NCBI GenBank assembly: GCA_012519845.1
Contig: JAAYPK010000090.1
Location: 1 to 33,152 of the forward strand
Direction: 5' to 3'
DNA length: 33,152 nt
Origin: Clostridiales bacterium
Lineage (GTDB): Bacteria > Bacillota > Clostridia > Clostridiales > Clostridiaceae
A program made the position numbers and the translations under genes. Under the pieces are notes generated by a model. That model saw only the letters and a program-made list of their open reading frames with translations, did not search any database and was not told the DNA's origin. Positions 17,792 through 26,009 of this stretch are shown one piece after another (position 1 is the first letter of the stretch; each line of letters opens with the position of its first letter).

Positions 17792-19123
17792 TTATTCTTC
17801 AGCAACTGCTTGAACTACATTTAATTTTGCTGCTTTGCTTGATGGAATTAAACCTGCAATTATTGATATTAACAATGTAATAATAATAGCCACTAAAACA
17901 TTTTTAAAAGTGAAGAATACTGTGAAACTACTTCCATCTAATACAAAATTATTTATTATATAAATACCAATTGCAGATAAAATTGTTCCTAATATTCCGC
18001 CTAATATTCCAAGTATAAATGATTGAAAGATAAATATTAATCTTATACTTCCTCTTGGAGCACCTACAGATCTCATTACTCCAATCATTTTTCTTTTTTC
18101 TTGTAATATCATTGTCATTGTATTAACCAATCCTAAAGCTGCAACAACTAATACTATTATACCTGCTACTGACAATATACTTTTTATTATGGTAGTTGAT
18201 ACTTCTAACATTTGACTAATAAGAGCCATGCTAAATGTTCCATAACCACATTCTTCTGTTATCCTATTACTCACCTCTGATACATCATAGCCATCCTTAG
18301 CATAAGCTTTTATTGAATCATATCCATTTTCTGAAATATAATTCTTTTTCCCAGAAATCAGTTCTATTATTGGCTCTACTTCCTTAGAATTCATAACTAT
18401 GTTAGAAGAATAAGTAGAATCTTTCTTAATAACACCTATTATTTTACCTTGTATTTCCATAGATTTCTTCACATCAACTCCATTAACAGAAGGTGATTCT
18501 ACCTTAATAGTTATAGTTTTACCCACTACACTTTCAGGATTATCAATTTTAATTCTATTTAAGTACTTTTCACCTATAAGAATTTCTTTTTCATTATTGG
18601 TAAAACTTGATCCGGCTAACAATTCTTTAGAAAAATCATTGTTTGCATTAAAACTTATTCCTAAAATATCTACTTTCTTTTCTATATACTCTCCATTGTC
18701 AATTTTAATACTAGGTGCTGATGATTGAATCATTGCTCTTACGTAATCTACACCATCTACACCTTCTAATTTTTCTATTTCTTTATCACCTATTACTACT
18801 TTTTCTTCCTGCTCAAGTGCTTTTTGATTATTTATGTCCTCTTCACTGCCTTCTTCCACCATTGGGCTACCGGACATTCCACTGGATTCAGACATATCCA
18901 TAGATGACATCATGTCCCCCATACTCTTAATAATGGAAATTTCATTTACATCACCAAAATTTTCTAGCATTTTTTTGTTTTGTTCCATTATTCCATCCCC
19001 AAGCCCCATCATTACTACTAATAAAAGAGCTCCGATTGAAATTGCAATTACTGTTAAAATACTTCTAAATTTTCTATTTAATATATCATTCCATGCCATT
19101 TTAATTTTATCTAATATTTTCAT
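17792..19123 (-). CDS. MacB-type ABC transporter permease (FtsX-like), Met-rich periplasmic-side loop
   Basis: 443-aa permease with the MacB plan: an N-terminal membrane segment (about 22-44), a large extracellular domain (45-305) and three C-terminal membrane segments in the FtsX domain (from about 310, with MTMILQEKRKMIGVMRSVGA). It pairs with the neighbouring permease and ATPase as a heteromeric exporter. An oddity is a loop just after the first membrane segment (68-88) with seven Met in 21 residues, many Ser, then an acidic stretch (VEEGSEED). This looks like a low-complexity or metal-binding insertion. The start has AGGGGG eight bases upstream; 12 bp separate it from the previous gene. 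Confidence 0.88.
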   Translation of the reverse strand: MKILDKIKMAWNDILNRKFRSILTVIAISIGALLLVVMMGLGDGIMEQNKKMLENFGDVNEISIIKSMGDMMSSMDMSESSGMSGSPMVEEGSEEDINNQKALEQEEKVVIGDKEIEKLEGVDGVDYVRAMIQSSAPSIKIDNGEYIEKKVDILGISFNANNDFSKELLAGSSFTNNEKEILIGEKYLNRIKIDNPESVVGKTITIKVESPSVNGVDVKKSMEIQGKIIGVIKKDSTYSSNIVMNSKEVEPIIELISGKKNYISENGYDSIKAYAKDGYDVSEVSNRITEECGYGTFSMALISQMLEVSTTIIKSILSVAGIIVLVVAALGLVNTMTMILQEKRKMIGVMRSVGAPRGSIRLIFIFQSFILGILGGILGTILSAIGIYIINNFVLDGSSFTVFFTFKNVLVAIIITLLISIIAGLIPSSKAAKLNVVQAVAEE

Positions 19124-19135
19124 ATTTCTATCCCC

Positions 19136-20449
19136 CTATCTTCTAAGTGCTTCTATTGGATCTAAATTTGAAGCCTTATTTGCAGGATAAATACCAGAAA
19201 TCAATGCTATAATAGTAGAAAAACCTAAAACAGCCACAATTAAATACCAAGGAAGACCAACTGAAATACTAATATTCATACTTTCTCCCTTAATGTAATT
19301 ATTAATACTAGCCTGAATAATTGCATTTACACCAGAAGCAAGTAAAATACCTACAGCACTTCCTAATAATCCAATTATTGCAGATTGAACTAAAAACATA
19401 GTCCTAACTGCTATTTTATCTGCACCTACAGATTTCATTACTCCTATACTTTTTGTTCTTTCAATTACTGCCATTGACATAGTATTTATTATTCCTATAG
19501 CTGCAACTATTAATACTATTATTCCAAGCACCGCAAAACCAGCACTTAAAGAGCTTAATGTATCATCTATTGATTTTGCTTGTTCTGCTGCTGATGAATA
19601 AAGGTAATCCATATCTTTAATCTTATCACTTACTGATTGCACATCTTCTAGTTCATTTGTTATTATTTCAAGACTAGAATATCCAACGTTCTTCAAATAA
19701 TCTTTTTGCATTGTTGATACCTCTAATATGCTTGCTGCATCTTCAGCTGAAAACACAAAATTATAGGCATCATTAAAATTCTTATCTATTACTCCAACCA
19801 CTTTAAAAGTTTTTGCTATAGGTTCTATTGGATTTCCATTTGATGATTCAATAATTACTTCAATTTCTTTATTTATTACATCATCAATACTAAAGTTCAT
19901 TGATGATAAAAATTCCTCACCAATTAATACTTCTCCTTTATTCTCTAAATATCTTCCTTCTTTTATTGGTTTAATAGAAGAATCATTTGCATTTTTTCTA
20001 ATTGATTCAATTTCTGAATCAGTATAAAAACTTTCATTAGTATTGTAGCCTTTTATACCAACATATCCTTTATATTCTTTATTATTTAACTTTATTTTTT
20101 CTATTGATCCAGTAAAATAAGCTTTTATTGATTCAATTTTTCCTGTATCCTTTATTTCTTTAATTGTGTCATCATCTATTTTTTTGTAATAATCTTCATA
20201 AAAAGTTGTATAATCAATATCTGCTTCTTCTTCCTCACTAACATACTTAAGATTATTTACATAAATAGATTTAGCAACATCCTCACTATTAAATAATTCA
20301 TCCATTAATTTATTAAGACCTGTCCCTAAACCAACCATTGTAACTATTAATAATGTACCTATTGTAATTCCAAGGGATGTTAAAATAGTTCTTCCTTTTC
20401 TTCTCCATAAATCCCTTAATGCCATAAAAATATATTCTTTAATTTTCAT
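19136..20449 (-). CDS. MacB-type ABC transporter permease (FtsX-like)
   Basis: Second permease of the exporter (437 aa) with the same plan: an N-terminal membrane segment after LRRKGRTILTSLGITIG, an extracellular domain to about residue 300, and three C-terminal membrane segments with MSMAVIERTKSIGVMKSVGA. It lacks the Met-rich loop of the partner and instead has an acidic stretch (VSEEEEADIDY) in the same place. The two are therefore diverged paralogues that probably form a heterodimer. It starts 21 bp past the ATPase stop with GGGGG upstream. Substrate unknown; related systems export peptides, drugs or lipoproteins. Confidence 0.88.
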   Translation of the reverse strand: MKIKEYIFMALRDLWRRKGRTILTSLGITIGTLLIVTMVGLGTGLNKLMDELFNSEDVAKSIYVNNLKYVSEEEEADIDYTTFYEDYYKKIDDDTIKEIKDTGKIESIKAYFTGSIEKIKLNNKEYKGYVGIKGYNTNESFYTDSEIESIRKNANDSSIKPIKEGRYLENKGEVLIGEEFLSSMNFSIDDVINKEIEVIIESSNGNPIEPIAKTFKVVGVIDKNFNDAYNFVFSAEDAASILEVSTMQKDYLKNVGYSSLEIITNELEDVQSVSDKIKDMDYLYSSAAEQAKSIDDTLSSLSAGFAVLGIIVLIVAAIGIINTMSMAVIERTKSIGVMKSVGADKIAVRTMFLVQSAIIGLLGSAVGILLASGVNAIIQASINNYIKGESMNISISVGLPWYLIVAVLGFSTIIALISGIYPANKASNLDPIEALRR

Positions 20450-20470
20450 TTTTTTCCCCCTTCTAAGGAT

Positions 20471-21145
20471 CTATTTATTAGAATCAGATGTTATTTCGCC
20501 ATCTTTTATTTGAATTATTCTTTTTGCTTTTTCAGCTTCTAATGGATTATGAGTTACCATTATTATTGTATATCCTTTTTCATTTATTTCATGAAATAAT
20601 TTCATTATTCCTTCACCACTTTTTGAATCTAAGTTTCCTGTTGGTTCATCTGCAAAAATTATTTCTGGATTGTTAACTAATGCTCTAGCAATAGAAACTC
20701 TTTGCCTTTGTCCACCTGACATTTCATTTGGTTTATGTTTAGCTAAATCTTTAAGACCAACTTGTTCTAATGCAAATAAAGCTCTTTTCTTTCTTTCCTT
20801 TTTTGAAACTCCTGCAAAAATTAGTGGCATCATTACATTTTCTAATGCTGTTTGACTATTTTCTAAATTAAAAGCCTGGAAAACAAATCCTATTTTTTCA
20901 TTTCTATATTTTGACAATTTCTTGTCTTTTAATTTACTTATATCATTTCCTTCAATAAAAACACTTCCTGCTGATGGAGTATCCAATCCTCCAATAATAT
21001 GCATTAATGTTGATTTTCCAGATCCAGATGGTCCAATTATTGCTACAAATTCTCCTTTATCAATGTTTAAGGACACATTATTTAGTGCAATAACTTTTTC
21101 TTTTCCCATTCTATATCCTTTTGATACGCCTTTTACTTCTATCAT
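20471..21145 (-). CDS. MacB/LolD-type ABC transporter ATP-binding protein
   Basis: ATPase of 224 aa with all motifs: Walker A GPSGSGKST at 38-46, Q-loop FVFQAFNL, signature MSGGQRQRVSIARAL, Walker B IIFADEPTGNLD and H-loop VTHN. It is the first gene of the exporter operon and begins with AGGGGG seven bases upstream. It has its own promoter 45-70 bp upstream, but also lies just 100 bp behind sdpI on the same strand. Read-through from the SdpR-controlled promoter is therefore possible. Confidence 0.93.
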   Translation of the reverse strand: MIEVKGVSKGYRMGKEKVIALNNVSLNIDKGEFVAIIGPSGSGKSTLMHIIGGLDTPSAGSVFIEGNDISKLKDKKLSKYRNEKIGFVFQAFNLENSQTALENVMMPLIFAGVSKKERKKRALFALEQVGLKDLAKHKPNEMSGGQRQRVSIARALVNNPEIIFADEPTGNLDSKSGEGIMKLFHEINEKGYTIIMVTHNPLEAEKAKRIIQIKDGEITSDSNK

Positions 21146-21189
21146 GAATAAACCCCCTAAATATTTTTACTTTTTTTAACAATGTTTTC

Positions 21190-21216
21190 ATTATATCATA
21201 TTTTTATAAATTTCAA
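21190..21216 (-). promoter_or_regulatory. Promoter of the MacB-type exporter operon
   Basis: On the minus strand TTGAAA (21211-21216) is followed after 15 bp by a perfect TATAAT (21190-21195), preceded by TGA, giving an extended -10 (TGATATAAT). The short spacer is compensated by the extended element. The leader before the ATPase start is about 38 nt. No terminator hairpin separates this promoter from the sdpI stop. Confidence 0.6.
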
Positions 21217-21245
21217 ATCTTATATTTTTATTAAATTTTATATTA

Positions 21246-21863
21246 TTACTCCTTAAACTTAAATCTTAATATTAGTATTATGGCTATGCATAACAAAACA
21301 GTTATAATTAAAATAACTATTGCTAAAGTTGATGACAAAAATGCAGAAATTATCCAAACAAATCCTAAAATAACAAAGGAATATCCTAAATATCTATTCT
21401 CCTTTTTAAGAAAATCTCTACTATATTTTTTTAAATCCCTCTCCTTAGGCTCTGCCTTAGGTAAATAATTTCCTACTAGAATCATTACTATTCCAAGTAT
21501 AATACAAGCTACTACTTGCATTTTTAATTTTGTTCCTAATGCATATAAAATTATGCTACTATAAACAACAATACTTATTACTGGAATAATCCATTTTGTA
21601 ATTAACGTAACCTTTCTATTTTGTTCCTTATTCTTATCTCCAATATCAGTTGATATGCAGCATATACATTGTAACAAAACCATTAATATTGGCATACCAA
21701 AAACAGTAAAGTTTTTACTCATAAAATTATTAGGTTCATTATTTAATCCAAAATGTACAGCCATTTCTTGGGGTAAATCCCCATAATAAATGACCCCTAT
21801 AATCATAGGTAATAAACATACAATACTAGTAATAATTAAAGTCTTAAAATCAATCTTTTTCAT
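21246..21863 (-). CDS. sdpI: SdpI-like immunity/signalling membrane protein (DUF1648)
   Basis: 205-aa membrane protein with about six membrane segments. The first part carries the DUF1648 pattern (YYGDLPQEMAVHFGLNNEPN followed by MSK), and the second half matches the SdpI domain. In Bacillus SdpI gives immunity to the cannibalism toxin SDP and, when it has bound toxin, sequesters the SdpR repressor at the membrane. The open frame begins with TTG at 21878, but ATG 21863 has GGAGGT seven bases upstream. The start lies inside the end of sdpR (14-bp overlap), as expected of a coupled repressor/immunity pair. No sdpC-like toxin gene is in the window. Confidence 0.85.
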   Translation of the reverse strand: MKKIDFKTLIITSIVCLLPMIIGVIYYGDLPQEMAVHFGLNNEPNNFMSKNFTVFGMPILMVLLQCICCISTDIGDKNKEQNRKVTLITKWIIPVISIVVYSSIILYALGTKLKMQVVACIILGIVMILVGNYLPKAEPKERDLKKYSRDFLKKENRYLGYSFVILGFVWIISAFLSSTLAIVILIITVLLCIAIILILRFKFKE

Positions 21864-22122
21864 TTTTTCCACCTCCAAATTGATACATCCAAATTAAAAT
21901 ATCTTCAAAAACAGATGCATTTATTTCATAATAAATAAAATTTTTAACCTTTGTTTCTCTTATAAGATCAGCTTTCTTCAAGTATGATAGATGATAGGAT
22001 ACAGTAGCATTTGCCAAATCAAACTGTTTCGATATATCACCAGCTGTTTTTTTACCATCCTTAAGCATTTCCAAAATATCTCTTCTTACTGGATCAGAAA
22101 TTGCCTTTAAAGTTTCCGACAT
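21850..22122 (-). CDS. sdpR: ArsR-family autorepressor, SdpR-like
   Basis: Small winged-helix repressor. The N-terminus MSETLKAISDPVRRDILEMLKDG and the recognition region TAGDISKQFDLANATVSYHLSYLKKADLI follow the SdpR pattern closely, ending in FIYYEIN...DILIWMYQF. No metal-binding ELCVC-type motif is present, so it is a non-metal ArsR member. Start choice: the frame opens with GTG at 22137; the ATG at 22122 gives the family N-terminus (90 aa), while a TTG at 22128 has better spacing (6 bp) to GAGGTG. Coupled to sdpI and preceded by a promoter framed by two matching dyads. Confidence 0.88.
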   Translation of the reverse strand: MSETLKAISDPVRRDILEMLKDGKKTAGDISKQFDLANATVSYHLSYLKKADLIRETKVKNFIYYEINASVFEDILIWMYQFGGGKNEKD

Positions 22123-22145
22123 TCCCAATATAATCACCTCACTAT

Positions 22146-22161
22146 TTAGATGTTTATCTAA
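22146..22161. promoter_or_regulatory. Candidate SdpR operator O1 (around the sdpRI transcription start)
   Basis: A dyad TTAGA-N6-TCTAA, here TTAGATGTTTATCTAA with perfect 6-bp arms around GTTT. It lies 4 bp downstream of the sdpRI -10, over the expected transcription start. Bound repressor would block initiation. It is part of a 12-bp direct repeat (ACTATTTAGATG at 22141 and 22198) shared with the upstream dyad. Confidence 0.65.
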
Positions 22162-22165
22162 TTAG

Positions 22166-22194
22166 ATTCTACCACCATAAATATTAAAAATCAA
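22166..22194 (-). promoter_or_regulatory. sdpRI promoter
   Basis: On the minus strand TTGATT (22189-22194) and TAGAAT (22166-22171, one mismatch) are 17 bp apart, with TG one base before the -10 (extended type). Transcription would start near 22159, giving a leader of about 37 nt. The -35 touches the upstream palindrome and the start site lies in the downstream dyad. Confidence 0.65.
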
Positions 22195-22226
22195 TAACTA
22201 TTTAGATGAATCTCTAAATAGTTATT
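22193..22226. promoter_or_regulatory. Candidate SdpR operator O2 within a 14-bp palindrome
   Basis: A perfect 14-bp inverted repeat (22193-22206 with 22213-22226, AATAACTATTTAGA/TCTAAATAGTTATT) around TGAATC. Its core at 22202-22217 is again TTAGA-N6-TCTAA, the same spacing as O1, 56 bp away centre to centre. It overlaps the edge of the sdpRI -35. It could also form an RNA hairpin, but no transcript is expected to cross it, so an operator is more likely than a terminator. Confidence 0.6.
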
Positions 22227-22280
22227 AGTGATACATCATATTCTCTACATTATTTTAATTTTAAATATATTTAATTAAAT

Positions 22281-22318
22281 ATTGCATAATTATTCATTAA
22301 AATGTATAATTATATACA
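22281..22318 (+). promoter_or_regulatory. Arginine operon promoter with two tandem ArgR-like boxes
   Basis: TTGCAT (22282-22287) and TATAAT (22305-22310) are separated by exactly 17 bp. Two 18-bp boxes overlie them: box 1 (22281-22298) contains TGCAT-AATT-ATTCA, matching the ArgR/AhrC pattern TGnAT-W4-ATnCA, and covers the -35. Box 2 (22301-22318) agrees with box 1 at 12 of 18 positions and covers the -10. The boxes are 2 bp apart, as is usual for ArgR pairs. Binding would exclude RNA polymerase. The start near 22317 leaves a leader of about 38 nt with no attenuator. Confidence 0.7.
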
Positions 22319-22354
22319 GTAAAAAAAAGATTAATTTTAAGGGGGCTACCAAAA

Positions 22355-23578
22355 ATGAAAAAATATAATAAAGTTGTTTTAGCTTATTCTGGAGGACTAG
22401 ATACTTCTGTTATTATTCCTTGGCTAAAAGAAAACTATGGCTGTGAAGTAATTGCTGTTTCAGGAAATGTTGGACAAAAATCAGAACTAGAAGGCTTAGA
22501 AGAAAGAGCAATAAAAACTGGTGCTTCTAAAGTTTATATAGAAGATTTAACTGAAGAATTCGTAAATAATTATATTTTCCCAACTATAAAAGCAAATGCT
22601 ATATATGAAGGAAAATATCTTTTAGGTACATCTTTTGCAAGACCTATTATAGGAAAAAGAATGGTGGAAATTGCTAAAGCAGAAGGTGCTGATGCAATAT
22701 GTCATGGTTGTACAGGAAAAGGAAATGATCAAGTTAGATTTGAACTTGCAATAAAGGCTTTTGATCCTAATATGGATATAATTGCTCCTTGGAGAATTTG
22801 GGACATTAAATCAAGAGAAGACGAAATAGCCTATGCTTTAGAGAAAAAAGTACCTATAAAAATCAGTTATGATACAAATTATAGTAAAGATATGAACCTT
22901 TGGCATTTAAGTCATGAAGGCTTAGACCTTGAAGATCCAAATAACGAACCAAATTATGAAAAAATACTAGAACTTTCTAAAACTCTTGAAGCTGCTCCTG
23001 ATAAAGCAACATACATTACTCTTTCTTTTGAAAAAGGAATTCCTGTTGCATTAAATGGAAAGAAAATGGGTGGAGTTCAATTAATTGAAGAATTAAATAA
23101 AATTGGTGGCGAAAATGCAATTGGTACAGTAGACATGGTAGAAAATAGACTAGTTGGTATGAAATCTAGAGGTGTATATGAAACACCAGGTGGAACAATT
23201 CTATACAGAGCTCATAAAGACTTAGAAGAAATATGCTTAGATAAAGAAACAGCTCATTATAAAGAACAAATTGCTCTTAAATTTGCTGATATAGTTTATA
23301 ACGGACAATGGTTTACTCCACTTAGAGAATCATTATCTGCTTTTATAGATAAAACTCAAGAAACTGTTACTGGAGAAATTAAACTTAAATTATATAAAGG
23401 TAATATAGTTAATGCTGGTATGACTTCTCCTTACTCATTATATAGTGAAGAATATGCTACTTTTGGTGAAGATGCTGTATATGATCAAAAAGATTCAGCT
23501 GGATTTATTAATCTATTTGGTTTACCAACAGTTGTAAATGCTAAAATGAAAGCAAAAGTAGAGGGAAAGGATAAATAA
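22355..23578 (+). CDS. argG: Argininosuccinate synthase
   Basis: Condenses citrulline and aspartate with ATP to argininosuccinate. The N-terminal PP-loop [21 protein letters not shown] is present, then [17 protein letters not shown] and [15 protein letters not shown], both typical of the family. Length (407 aa) is normal. The start follows an AGGGGG site nine to ten bases upstream and is the first gene of the operon under the ArgR-type promoter. One base separates it from argH. Confidence 0.97.
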   Translation: MKKYNKVVLAYSGGLDTSVIIPWLKENYGCEVIAVSGNVGQKSELEGLEERAIKTGASKVYIEDLTEEFVNNYIFPTIKANAIYEGKYLLGTSFARPIIGKRMVEIAKAEGADAICHGCTGKGNDQVRFELAIKAFDPNMDIIAPWRIWDIKSREDEIAYALEKKVPIKISYDTNYSKDMNLWHLSHEGLDLEDPNNEPNYEKILELSKTLEAAPDKATYITLSFEKGIPVALNGKKMGGVQLIEELNKIGGENAIGTVDMVENRLVGMKSRGVYETPGGTILYRAHKDLEEICLDKETAHYKEQIALKFADIVYNGQWFTPLRESLSAFIDKTQETVTGEIKLKLYKGNIVNAGMTSPYSLYSEEYATFGEDAVYDQKDSAGFINLFGLPTVVNAKMKAKVEGKDK

Positions 23579-23579
23579 T

Positions 23580-24968
23580 ATGAAACTTTGGGGTGGACGT
23601 TTTAAAAAAGGTACAAACGAATTAGTTAATGACTTTAATTCTTCAATTAATGTTGATTCTAGAATGTATGCCGAAGACATAGAAGGTAGTTTAGCTCATG
23701 TTAAAATGTTAGGAAAACAAGGTATAATTCCAAAAGAATCTAGTAAAAAAATTGAAGATGGATTAAAAGAAATATTAACTAGGATGGAAAATGGAGTTAT
23801 TGATATTGATCCTACCTCTGAAGATATTCATAGCTTCACAGAAGGTACTCTTACTTATTATATAGGTGAATGTGGTAAAAAACTTCATACAGGAAGAAGT
23901 AGAAATGACCAAGTTACTTTGGATTTAAGAATGTATTTAAAAAAGGAAATCAAGGACATTATATCTAATGTCCTTGACCTTGAAGAAGTTTTATACAATA
24001 AAGCTTCAGAAAATACAACAACTATAATGCCTGGTTACACTCATTTACAAAAAGCACAACCTATTACTCTTTCTCATCATTTATTAGCTTATGCTGAAAT
24101 GTTTAAAAGAGATATAGGTCGTCTTCAAGATACATATAAAAGAACTGATGAAATGCCATTAGGTGCAGGAGCATTAGCAACTTCAACTTATCCAATAGAT
24201 CGAGAATTTGTAGCTAAAGAATTAGGCTTTGCAAAAGTAACATTAAATAGCTTAGATTCTGTTTCTGATAGAGATTATGTTATCGAAACCCTTTCTGCAT
24301 TATCTATGATAATGATGCACTTATCTAGATTCTCTGAAGAAATTATTTTATGGTGTACTAATGAATTTAGTTTTGTTGAACTAGATGATGCTTATAGTAC
24401 AGGAAGTTCAATAATGCCTCAAAAGAAAAATCCTGATGTTGCAGAATTAATTAGAGGAAAAACTGGTAGAGTTTATGGAGACTTAATGACATTATTAACT
24501 GTTATGAAAGGTATTCCACTTGCATATAACAAAGATATGCAAGAGGATAAAGAAGCTTTATTTGATGCAATTGATACTGTTAATTTATCTTTAAAAACTT
24601 TTAAAGGTATGATTGCTACTATGAAGGTAAATGTTGCTAATATGAAGAAAGGTGCTGCTGGTGGCTTTACAAATGCAACTGATTTAGCAGACTATTTGGT
24701 TAAAAAAGGTATGGCCTTTAGAAATGCCCATGAAGTAGTTGGCGAAATAGTATTATATTGCTTAAAAGAAGATAAAGCAATCGAAGAATTACCTTTAAAT
24801 AAGTTAAAAGAATTTTCAAATATTTTTGATGAAGATGTATATAAAGCTATAGACTTATATACTTGTGTAGAAGAAAGAAAAGTGCTTGGAGGCCCTTCTA
24901 CTTCATCAGTAAAAATACAATTAGATGCTTTAAATAAATTTATAAAGGAAATTAAAGGGGGCCTATAA
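23580..24968 (+). CDS. argH: Argininosuccinate lyase
   Basis: Cleaves argininosuccinate to arginine and fumarate, the last step of the pathway. The fumarase/aspartase superfamily signature [12 protein letters not shown] is at 275-286, with TGRSRNDQV at 104-112 and [10 protein letters not shown] at 152-161. 462 aa, full length. The ribosome site lies in the end of argG, one base away. The stop is directly followed by the argC ATG with no gap, so translation is coupled. Confidence 0.97.
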   Translation: MKLWGGRFKKGTNELVNDFNSSINVDSRMYAEDIEGSLAHVKMLGKQGIIPKESSKKIEDGLKEILTRMENGVIDIDPTSEDIHSFTEGTLTYYIGECGKKLHTGRSRNDQVTLDLRMYLKKEIKDIISNVLDLEEVLYNKASENTTTIMPGYTHLQKAQPITLSHHLLAYAEMFKRDIGRLQDTYKRTDEMPLGAGALATSTYPIDREFVAKELGFAKVTLNSLDSVSDRDYVIETLSALSMIMMHLSRFSEEIILWCTNEFSFVELDDAYSTGSSIMPQKKNPDVAELIRGKTGRVYGDLMTLLTVMKGIPLAYNKDMQEDKEALFDAIDTVNLSLKTFKGMIATMKVNVANMKKGAAGGFTNATDLADYLVKKGMAFRNAHEVVGEIVLYCLKEDKAIEELPLNKLKEFSNIFDEDVYKAIDLYTCVEERKVLGGPSTSSVKIQLDALNKFIKEIKGGL

Positions 24969-26006
24969 ATGGTAAAGGTTGGCATAATCGGTGCTACTGG
25001 CTATGTTGGTGCAGAACTTTTACGTATATTATTAAATCACAACAAGGTTGAAGTAACAGCTTTAAGTTCTGTGTCATTTGAGGGGCAAGAAATAAGCTCT
25101 ATATATAAAAATTTTATGAATAAAACTAATTTAGTTTGTAATACCATGGATGATGTATTAAATAAAGCTGAAGTAATCTTTACTGCTCTTCCTCATGGAT
25201 TAAGTGAAGATATAGCTGCTAAATGTATAGAAAGTGGTAAGATTTGTATTGATTTAGGTGCTGATTTTAGGCTTTCGAGTGAGCAAGAATATAAGTACTG
25301 GTATGGTAAAGATTTTACAAAGCCAGAACTACATAAACAAAGCGTTTATGGTTTACCAGAATTAAATAAAGATAAAATTAAAAATACAAAATTAATTGCA
25401 AATCCTGGTTGCTATTGTACATCTATTGAACTTGGATTAATGCCACTATTAAAGAATTCAATTATTGAAACAAAAGGCATAATATGCGATTCAAAATCAG
25501 GAGCAACAGGTTCAGGACGTGGTTTAAGTTTAACTAGTCATTTTACTGAATTAAATGAGAATTTCGCACCATATAAAATTGGTGCTCATAGACATACACC
25601 AGAAATAGAAGAAATATTAAGTACTATGGCACAGGATAAAGTTACAGTAACTTTCACTCCTCACCTACTTCCTATGAACAGAGGTATTATATCAACTATA
25701 TATTGTAATCCTAAAAAAGATAATATTAATTTAGAAGAAATTTATAATTTATATATTGAGGAATATAAAGATAAACCTTTTGTAAATGTTCTTCCTCTTG
25801 GAGAAACAGCATGTACCAAAAATGTAAGATTGTCTAACTATTGTGATATTTCTCTTCATTTAAATCATAGAAAAGATCAAATCATAATTGTAAGTACAAT
25901 TGATAATATGATAAAAGGTGCTGCAGGTCAAGCTATTCAAAATATGAATATTATTTTAGGATTCGATGAATCTGAAGGTCTTAATTATATTTCTCCAGCA
26001 TTCTAA
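24969..26006 (+). CDS. argC: N-acetyl-gamma-glutamyl-phosphate reductase
   Basis: NADPH-dependent reduction of N-acetylglutamyl phosphate to the semialdehyde. Rossmann motif GIIGATGYVGAELLRIL starts at residue 5. The active-site cysteine is Cys148 in NPGCYCTS, with GATGSGRGLSL and GAHRHTPEIEE downstream. 345 aa, standard long form. It is immediately adjacent to argH. Its 3' end lacks a good Shine-Dalgarno sequence for the following argJ. Confidence 0.97.
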   Translation: MVKVGIIGATGYVGAELLRILLNHNKVEVTALSSVSFEGQEISSIYKNFMNKTNLVCNTMDDVLNKAEVIFTALPHGLSEDIAAKCIESGKICIDLGADFRLSSEQEYKYWYGKDFTKPELHKQSVYGLPELNKDKIKNTKLIANPGCYCTSIELGLMPLLKNSIIETKGIICDSKSGATGSGRGLSLTSHFTELNENFAPYKIGAHRHTPEIEEILSTMAQDKVTVTFTPHLLPMNRGIISTIYCNPKKDNINLEEIYNLYIEEYKDKPFVNVLPLGETACTKNVRLSNYCDISLHLNHRKDQIIIVSTIDNMIKGAAGQAIQNMNIILGFDESEGLNYISPAF

Positions 26007-26009
26007 AAA

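Noticed and set aside
17584..17805. 73-aa minus-strand open frame in the convergent gap
   Set aside because: Contains the terminator hairpin within its sequence, overlaps the 3' end of the exporter operon and has no ribosome site or recognisable product.
22193..22226. 14-bp palindrome read as a rho-independent terminator
   Set aside because: No gene ends here on either strand and it lies between two divergent promoters; its match to the second dyad favours an operator.
22227..22354. T-box or arginine riboswitch leader before argG
   Set aside because: Only about 38 nt lie between the predicted start of transcription and the ATG, too short for such structures; the ArgR-like boxes explain regulation.
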